From Acidovorax delafieldii (GTDB lineage Bacteria > Pseudomonadota > Gammaproteobacteria > Burkholderiales > Burkholderiaceae_C), in NCBI GenBank assembly GCA_002327945.1, contig DCVY01000142.1, positions 1,291-11,973 of the forward strand: a DNA stretch of 10,683 nucleotides, given 5' to 3'. Position numbers and translations under genes: made by a program. Below are positions 5,754 to 10,683 of this stretch, one piece after another. Below the pieces are notes generated by a model. The model did no database searches. It was not told the origin of the DNA and was given only the letters and a program-made list of their open reading frames with translations. Within the stretch, counting starts at the first letter, position 1; every line of letters starts with the position of its first letter.

Positions 5754-8753
5754 ATGCTTATTTATCCCAACTATTCCCGGCTGCTGCGCGCTGGCGTCGC
5801 AGTGGCAATCGCATTCAGCCTGGCCTCTTGCGGCGGCTCTGATGACCCGGCGCCCGTGGCCGTGTCCAGGTACGTTTCGGATCCGCCGCCGCGCGTGGCG
5901 CCGGTGATCCAGGAAGCTGACATCCCGCTGGCACCGCTGGCTTCGCTGAACAAGGTCACCCTGAAAGCTGCGGCCGCCAAGAATGGACTGGACCCGATCT
6001 CCACGGCTGACCCGGTGTCTGCCCTGGGTGGGCGTTCGGTAACCAATCCGTTCAAGCCAGGCAACCAGAGCGCACTCAAGCTGGTGGCCGGACTCGAAGG
6101 CATGGCCTTGCCCACCGGCAAGTGGTACAAGGGCTTCTTCTACCAGACCCCGCTGGACTTGGCAGGCGATTTCTCGGCCGGACGCGGCATTGAACTGCAC
6201 AGCGTCTACGCGTTTCCCAACCGGCTCTACCTCGATGACCGCATCGGCATGGTCACGATCGGGTTTCCGCACAGGTTTTACCTCAACCCCGGCGATGACC
6301 CTGCCAAGCTCGGCGACTTCAGGAACCGCTACGTCCAGGACGACTATCTCTACAGCATCCAGGCGGACACTCGCCCGGATGTGTTCGTCACCCATGTCGC
6401 GCCGGCATCGGGCCGCCTGAGCCGCCGCATCGATCACCAGGACGAGCTGTCGGTCTCTACATCCTGGAACGACGCAGCCACGCCCGAGGCCAGCAGCCAG
6501 AGCATGCAGCTGATCGCTGCGAATGGCGCGCCCTACGTGACGGTCAAATTCAAGCACCTGCGGCCCATCGTGGGCATCGGTCAGTCGATCGACGCGCAAA
6601 AGCAGAAGGACGCACTGAACCAGATCATTCCCGGCAGCGGCGACCCGAGCAAGTGGGAGGTGGCTGCCGACATCAAGGCGGTTGCGGTGGATAACGCGGC
6701 TCCGATGGCGTTCCAGGAGACCGGCAACGACCGGAAGACGCCCGAGTTGACCGGCCGCAAGTTCCGCTTCGTCTATGCGACACCTGACCGCAGCCTGGGC
6801 AAGACCGAGCCGCTCACCCAGCGCGTCATGGTGGTGTACGCATCGGATAAGCTGACGCTGGCCTGGGACGCAGCGCGCCGTGCCTACACGGCGACCGCCC
6901 CCTTCACCGGCGTGCTGCGCGTGGCTTTCGTCGATGAACAGCCCGAGGCCGGCGCGCCCGCAGCCACCGCGGTGTCCTACGCCACTCGGGAGAGCGTGCT
7001 GGATCGGCATGCAAACCAATACCCGGTCGCCGGGGGGGTGAACCTGCAGTACGATGGCGCCGCAAACGCCACTGTGCGGTACAGCTGGCGCACCGAGGCG
7101 CTGGACGGCACCGCAACCACGGGCAGCCAGCTGCTCATGATGGCATTCGACGCGACGCACCTGAAGGCCATGAGCGGCGCCACGACGGCGGCGCTGACGT
7201 ACCGCACCAACTTTGGTGGCATGACGGGGGTGGTGGGGTCGAGCTGGACCCAAACGCTCGGCATCCCGGACATTCTTCGCCATTCGAGCGACCCCAAGCA
7301 AAAGGAGCTCTGGATGGGCAGCGGACGCATCCAGGCGGCGGACAAGCCGGCGCTGCTGGCGTCGCTCGCCAAGGACGCAGCGCTGGCCAAGCAGTACATC
7401 CCGCACTGCAACTACGAGTCCTACCTGTGTGGCAAATACGTTGGCAACATTGCCCGGCTGGCGCTGATCGCCGACCAACTCGGGGAGATTGGTGCCCGCG
7501 ACCAGATGCTCGACTTCCTCAGGCAGACCCTCAATCCCTGGTTCGACGGTAACGACCCCAGCGACCCGGCGTACCAAGACAAGATCCGCATCGGGCATCG
7601 CGATTTCTTCCAGTACGACACCGCCAATGGCGGGGTGGTGACGCAGCGCCCGTTCGCGCGCAACGACTTCACGGAGGATTTCTACAACGCGCTCTACGTG
7701 GACCACATGTTCCACTACGGCTACTACATTTACGCCGCCGCGGTCATGGGGCGCTACGACCCGGCCTGGCTTGCGACGTACAAGGAGCCTGTCAACACGC
7801 TGGTGCGCGACATCGCCAACGCCAGCACGCTGGACAAGAGCTTCCCGATCACGCGGACCTACGACTGGTTCCGGATGCAGAACGTGGCAGACGCGGGGCC
7901 GACCGACAAGGGCGGCAACACCGAGTCGTCGAGCGAGGCGATCAACTCCGGCTACGCGCTGGTCCTGTGGGGCGCGGCCACCGGCAATGGCGAGCTGCAG
8001 GCGCTGGCCGCCATCATGGCGGCGGGCGAGATCCGCACGGCACAGGCCTTCTACCAGGTCACGCCCGCGAATAACGTCTTCGCGGACGTCGCGCCGGTCA
8101 CTGTCCCGGTCATCGGCGGCGATGGCGGGCGCTCGTCCTCGCTGACCCTGGACCCGGCCGGCATGGTCGCCCTCGGCATCAAGTACCAAAGCGTCAGCCA
8201 GCACCAGGTGTTCTTCGGCGCGCAGCGGCAGTTCCGCGTGGGCATCCAGCTGCTTCCTATCACGCCGATCTCCGAGTACGTCATCTCGCCTGCCTGGGCA
8301 GCGGCCAACAGGGCGGCGCTGCTGGCGCTGGAGCAGGACCAGACCGCGCTGTATGAGGACATCTTCAAGATCGCGCCGCAGGACGCGCTGTGCTCCCGGG
8401 ACGCGGCGCTGGTGGTGAACTTGCAGAACCCGGGCGGCGTCTGCGCCGGGCATGCCCGCACGCTTTATAGCTGGCGCCAGATCATCGCCTCGGCCAACGG
8501 CGTGAACGACCCCCAAGGCACCTTCACCCGCTACCTGGGGTACGTCAACCAGGTCGATGCGCAGACGGCCGCCTTCGCCCGTCTGTCGGCCGGCACGCCG
8601 TTCCAGCGGCCCGGTGACCCAGCGAAGGGCGAGCCGCCCGTGGTGACCGACAAGTTCGGCCCTGACGGCATCGCGGTCGACATCCTGAAGGATATTTCCA
8701 CCCCGTCAAACAACACCAATGTGCTGTGGTGGCTATCCACCAGAAAGCTGTAG
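5754..8753 (+). CDS. Lipid-anchored GH81-family endo-beta-1,3-glucanase
   Basis: A 999-residue predicted endo-1,3-beta-glucanase (glycoside hydrolase family 81), which cuts internal beta-1,3 links of laminarin, curdlan or fungal walls. The ATG at 5754 is chosen because it starts a lipoprotein signal ending SLASC (Cys26) followed by GGSDD; an upstream extension of 46 residues runs back into the hydrolase gene and makes no sense. GAAAG at 5742-5746 is a modest ribosome site. The N-terminal beta-rich part has 'PTGKWYKGFFYQTPL' (near 121-135), like the family's PTNKWY entry motif. The catalytic (alpha/alpha)6 part shows 'DHMFHYGYYIYAAAV' with D650, 'RTYDWF' (D704) and 'ESSSEAIN' with E724 and E728, matching the family's catalytic Asp and Glu pair. 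The usual GHSWA segment between these is replaced by 'MQNVADAG' (708-715), and the second His of DHHFHYG is Met652. Most family members are freely secreted, so a lipid anchor is less common. Function is likely retained but subsite binding or specificity may differ. Confidence 0.88.
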   Translation: MLIYPNYSRLLRAGVAVAIAFSLASCGGSDDPAPVAVSRYVSDPPPRVAPVIQEADIPLAPLASLNKVTLKAAAAKNGLDPISTADPVSALGGRSVTNPFKPGNQSALKLVAGLEGMALPTGKWYKGFFYQTPLDLAGDFSAGRGIELHSVYAFPNRLYLDDRIGMVTIGFPHRFYLNPGDDPAKLGDFRNRYVQDDYLYSIQADTRPDVFVTHVAPASGRLSRRIDHQDELSVSTSWNDAATPEASSQSMQLIAANGAPYVTVKFKHLRPIVGIGQSIDAQKQKDALNQIIPGSGDPSKWEVAADIKAVAVDNAAPMAFQETGNDRKTPELTGRKFRFVYATPDRSLGKTEPLTQRVMVVYASDKLTLAWDAARRAYTATAPFTGVLRVAFVDEQPEAGAPAATAVSYATRESVLDRHANQYPVAGGVNLQYDGAANATVRYSWRTEALDGTATTGSQLLMMAFDATHLKAMSGATTAALTYRTNFGGMTGVVGSSWTQTLGIPDILRHSSDPKQKELWMGSGRIQAADKPALLASLAKDAALAKQYIPHCNYESYLCGKYVGNIARLALIADQLGEIGARDQMLDFLRQTLNPWFDGNDPSDPAYQDKIRIGHRDFFQYDTANGGVVTQRPFARNDFTEDFYNALYVDHMFHYGYYIYAAAVMGRYDPAWLATYKEPVNTLVRDIANASTLDKSFPITRTYDWFRMQNVADAGPTDKGGNTESSSEAINSGYALVLWGAATGNGELQALAAIMAAGEIRTAQAFYQVTPANNVFADVAPVTVPVIGGDGGRSSSLTLDPAGMVALGIKYQSVSQHQVFFGAQRQFRVGIQLLPITPISEYVISPAWAAANRAALLALEQDQTALYEDIFKIAPQDALCSRDAALVVNLQNPGGVCAGHARTLYSWRQIIASANGVNDPQGTFTRYLGYVNQVDAQTAAFARLSAGTPFQRPGDPAKGEPPVVTDKFGPDGIAVDILKDISTPSNNTNVLWWLSTRKL

Positions 8754-8755
8754 CC

Positions 8756-10669
8756 ATGAAACTGAAAAACCTCCTTCTCTGTGCCGCCCTGCCGTTCGCT
8801 CTGCTCGCCTGCGGCGGCTCCGGGGACGACGCGCCTGTCCCGCTGGTCAAGGGCTTTGGCAAGGCGCACCTGAGCGCGCCGCTGGTTGGCGCCAGCGTTG
8901 AGGTGCTCGACGCGGGCGGCCAGCACGTCGGCACGCTCGAACACACCACGGATGCCGGCGGCATCTTCGACGTCGAGCTGCCGGCCGGTAAGGCCTCGCG
9001 GTTCCGCCTGGTCGTGACCGGCGGCACGCACGATGGCCAGCCCTTCACGGACCGGCTGCTTCTGGATGCCGAGGGCTTCGACGCCTCGCGCGAGCCGCTG
9101 TACGCCAACGCTGCCACTACACTCATCAGCCGCTACATCGACCGGCATCCGGGCATGGGCGTCGCGCAGGCAGCGGACCGGGTGAAGGCGTTCCTGAAGA
9201 TTCCCGCGCACTCGAGCCCCGGCTTCAGCGTCGACAACCCGCACCAGAACTATTTTCGCCACGAGCGGCTGCTGGCCTCGATGCAGGCGAGTGGTGCGGC
9301 CGGTCTGGTGCCCTTCCTGGACGGGCTGGTGGCGGAGATGAATGCAGGTGTCGCCAGCCATACCTTCGCGCGTGCGCCGATGCTGCGCGGCGGCATTGGT
9401 GACATCTTCTCCAAGCTCGCGGCCTTCCTCGGCCACGCGCTGGCCGACGAAGGCTTCGGGCTGGCATTCGAGACCGTGATGACCAAGCTGGGTCTGGACG
9501 GCACCGCGGAAATCCTGCACGAGCTCCATGAGATCAACCACAAGCTCGACGAGTTGCAGGTGCTCACGACCGAAGTGTTGGTCGAGACGAAAGACATCGA
9601 GCTGCAGGCCCTCACCCTCGCGCTGGCCAATGACGTCACCATCATCCAGAACCTGTACAAGAACCTGACCACGGTCGCGCAAACCTCGCTGGCAGACTGC
9701 GGCGGCGGGGACACCGCCTGCGAGGAACTGCGGCAGGCGCGGCTGAAGGACCGGCAGGACGTGGTCCTCGGCTACATGAAGGAGATCCTGGAGGGCGTGA
9801 ACGGGTCCACCCCCGTCGCAATGAAGCTCGACATCATCGCGGGCCAGCTCGGCGTCGTGACGATCACCGAGCCGGGGCTGCTCGGCCGCGCCTCCGAGTT
9901 CCTGAAGATGAGCCGGTACTTCGATTCCGCCGTCGCCGATCCGCGACTGGTGGCGACCAAGGAGTACTACCAGACCGTACAGGCCATGGGCATGCATCTC
10001 GTCGTCGAGGCCCTCATGGCCCGGCAGCCGACGGAGGGCAAGTCGGCTGCAGAGCAGCAGGTCTTTCGCGAGCGGATGAAGAAGGAGTCGCAGGATGCGA
10101 TTGACATCTTCAACGCCCGGGTCGCGCAGCAGGACGCGCGCGTCAACGAGCTGCGCTTCCAGAACGAGGAGGTTGTCGAGCAGCTGCGAACCAACCTGGT
10201 CTGGATGCGGGCGCCGATTTCCAACCTCAAGAGGCCTCATTTCGACGGAGAATGGCATGACGTATGGCCGGTTGAGGCGAAGCGCCTGTGCGCGATCCTG
10301 AAGGACGAGCACTTCGCCGGCTACAGCGGCTGGCGCCTGCCGACCGAGTCGGAGTTCCACAAGTTCGTCAAGGGCAGCCCGAACGACAGCGGCAACGCCG
10401 ACGGCGGGCGTGGCATCTTCGACTGGCTGGTGGCGCAGGGCTTCCAGCGGGGGCCCGGCAATGGCCAGCTCTTTCAGCGCGGCATCGTGGTCGATGAGAA
10501 TATGAAGACCGCATACTTCACCAGTACGTACGTGATCGGCGGCTACTACGAGGCGCTGTGGGACCACGGGGTCGATTCCGCCGCGGACATTCCGCAGTAC
10601 CGCATGGGCCACTACATCCCGTCGATCGCTGGCGCCTGGTGCGTAACGCAGAAGACGGCGGGGCACTAG
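8756..10669 (+). CDS. Large lipoprotein with helical core and C-terminal DUF1566/Lcl-type domain
   Basis: A 637-residue lipoprotein of unknown function. The ATG at 8756 lies 2 bp after the glucanase stop (TAG-CC-ATG) and gives a textbook signal, MKLKNLLLCAALPFALLAC, with lipid Cys19 followed by GGSGDD; a GTG 30 bases upstream inside the glucanase gene is less likely. Residues about 34-80 ('APLVGASVEVLDAGG', 'TTDAGGIFDVELPAG') look like a carboxypeptidase-regulatory / SpaA-like beta-sandwich. Residues about 90-480 are mostly helical, with a heptad-like stretch at 252-300 ('ILHELHEINHKLDELQ') and a charged helix at 429-482. Two cysteines at about 321 and 327 could pair. The C-terminal 496-632 has 'GWRLPTESEF' (525-534) and ends near 'GAWCV', the signature of the DUF1566 / Lcl C-terminal domain, found in surface and collagen-binding-like proteins. 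Tight coupling to the glucanase suggests a joint role at the cell surface, such as binding or assisting on the target. The helical core could also suggest membrane insertion, but no motif proves it. Confidence 0.85.
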   Translation: MKLKNLLLCAALPFALLACGGSGDDAPVPLVKGFGKAHLSAPLVGASVEVLDAGGQHVGTLEHTTDAGGIFDVELPAGKASRFRLVVTGGTHDGQPFTDRLLLDAEGFDASREPLYANAATTLISRYIDRHPGMGVAQAADRVKAFLKIPAHSSPGFSVDNPHQNYFRHERLLASMQASGAAGLVPFLDGLVAEMNAGVASHTFARAPMLRGGIGDIFSKLAAFLGHALADEGFGLAFETVMTKLGLDGTAEILHELHEINHKLDELQVLTTEVLVETKDIELQALTLALANDVTIIQNLYKNLTTVAQTSLADCGGGDTACEELRQARLKDRQDVVLGYMKEILEGVNGSTPVAMKLDIIAGQLGVVTITEPGLLGRASEFLKMSRYFDSAVADPRLVATKEYYQTVQAMGMHLVVEALMARQPTEGKSAAEQQVFRERMKKESQDAIDIFNARVAQQDARVNELRFQNEEVVEQLRTNLVWMRAPISNLKRPHFDGEWHDVWPVEAKRLCAILKDEHFAGYSGWRLPTESEFHKFVKGSPNDSGNADGGRGIFDWLVAQGFQRGPGNGQLFQRGIVVDENMKTAYFTSTYVIGGYYEALWDHGVDSAADIPQYRMGHYIPSIAGAWCVTQKTAGH

Positions 10670-10683
10670 TCCATTGAATCATT

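Noticed and set aside
7032..7038. Seven-G run inside the glucanase gene as a phase-variation or frameshift site
   Set aside because: The frame is intact on both sides, and runs of this length are not rare in GC-rich DNA; no evidence of slippage.
5664..8516. Open frame of 950 codons on the minus strand opposite the glucanase
   Set aside because: It is antisense to a gene with clear family motifs, its product is rich in Arg, His, Val and Gly without domain features, and such long antisense frames are common in GC-rich genes.
8531..10666. Open frame of 711 codons on the minus strand opposite the large lipoprotein
   Set aside because: Same phase relation and biased composition as the other antisense frame; no signal, motif or ribosome site supports it.

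Overview
The window is high-GC DNA (third codon positions strongly G/C in every real gene) with tightly packed, partly overlapping genes. Lipoprotein signals of the CGGS(G)DD type, a hybrid kinase with an 'SHDLRQP' H-box and a LuxR-type response regulator all fit a Gram-negative bacterium. A beta-proteobacterium of the Burkholderiales is my best guess; this is inference from protein style, not from a marker gene. No rRNA, tRNA, CRISPR array or insertion sequence was seen.

The layout is two divergent gene blocks around a 116-bp control region (4077-4192). Leftward (minus strand): a NarL/FixJ-type response regulator (4076-3465), a membrane hybrid histidine kinase (3465-1666, sharing one base with the regulator's stop), a short lipoprotein gene that starts in an ATGA overlap with the kinase stop but appears frameshifted (1669-1396), a beta-lactamase-fold lipoprotein that lacks the catalytic Ser and Lys (1352-129), and the first codons of another gene that leaves the window at base 1, recognised by a perfect Shine-Dalgarno. 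Rightward (plus strand): a serine hydrolase with intact catalytic motifs (4193-5713), a lipid-anchored GH81-family endo-beta-1,3-glucanase (5754-8753), and 2 bp later a 637-residue lipoprotein with a beta-sandwich-like N-terminus, a long helical middle and a C-terminal DUF1566/Lcl-type domain (8756-10669).

The control region holds a perfect 16-bp AT-rich palindrome (4113-4128), the best candidate operator for the response regulator. It sits just upstream of a plausible sigma70-type promoter for the rightward block. The simplest reading is a two-component system controlling a set of surface lipoproteins. One is a predicted beta-1,3-glucanase, so the substrate or target may be fungal, oomycete or algal beta-glucan, or another beta-1,3-glucan. 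No transporter, sugar kinase or beta-glucosidase is visible, so this looks more like a surface-acting attack or attachment locus than a complete sugar-uptake locus; this is inference. The most unusual points are the pairing of an intact and a catalytically stripped hydrolase in opposite arms, the altered active-site segment of the GH81 protein, the unexplained 637-residue lipoprotein, and the isolated palindrome.
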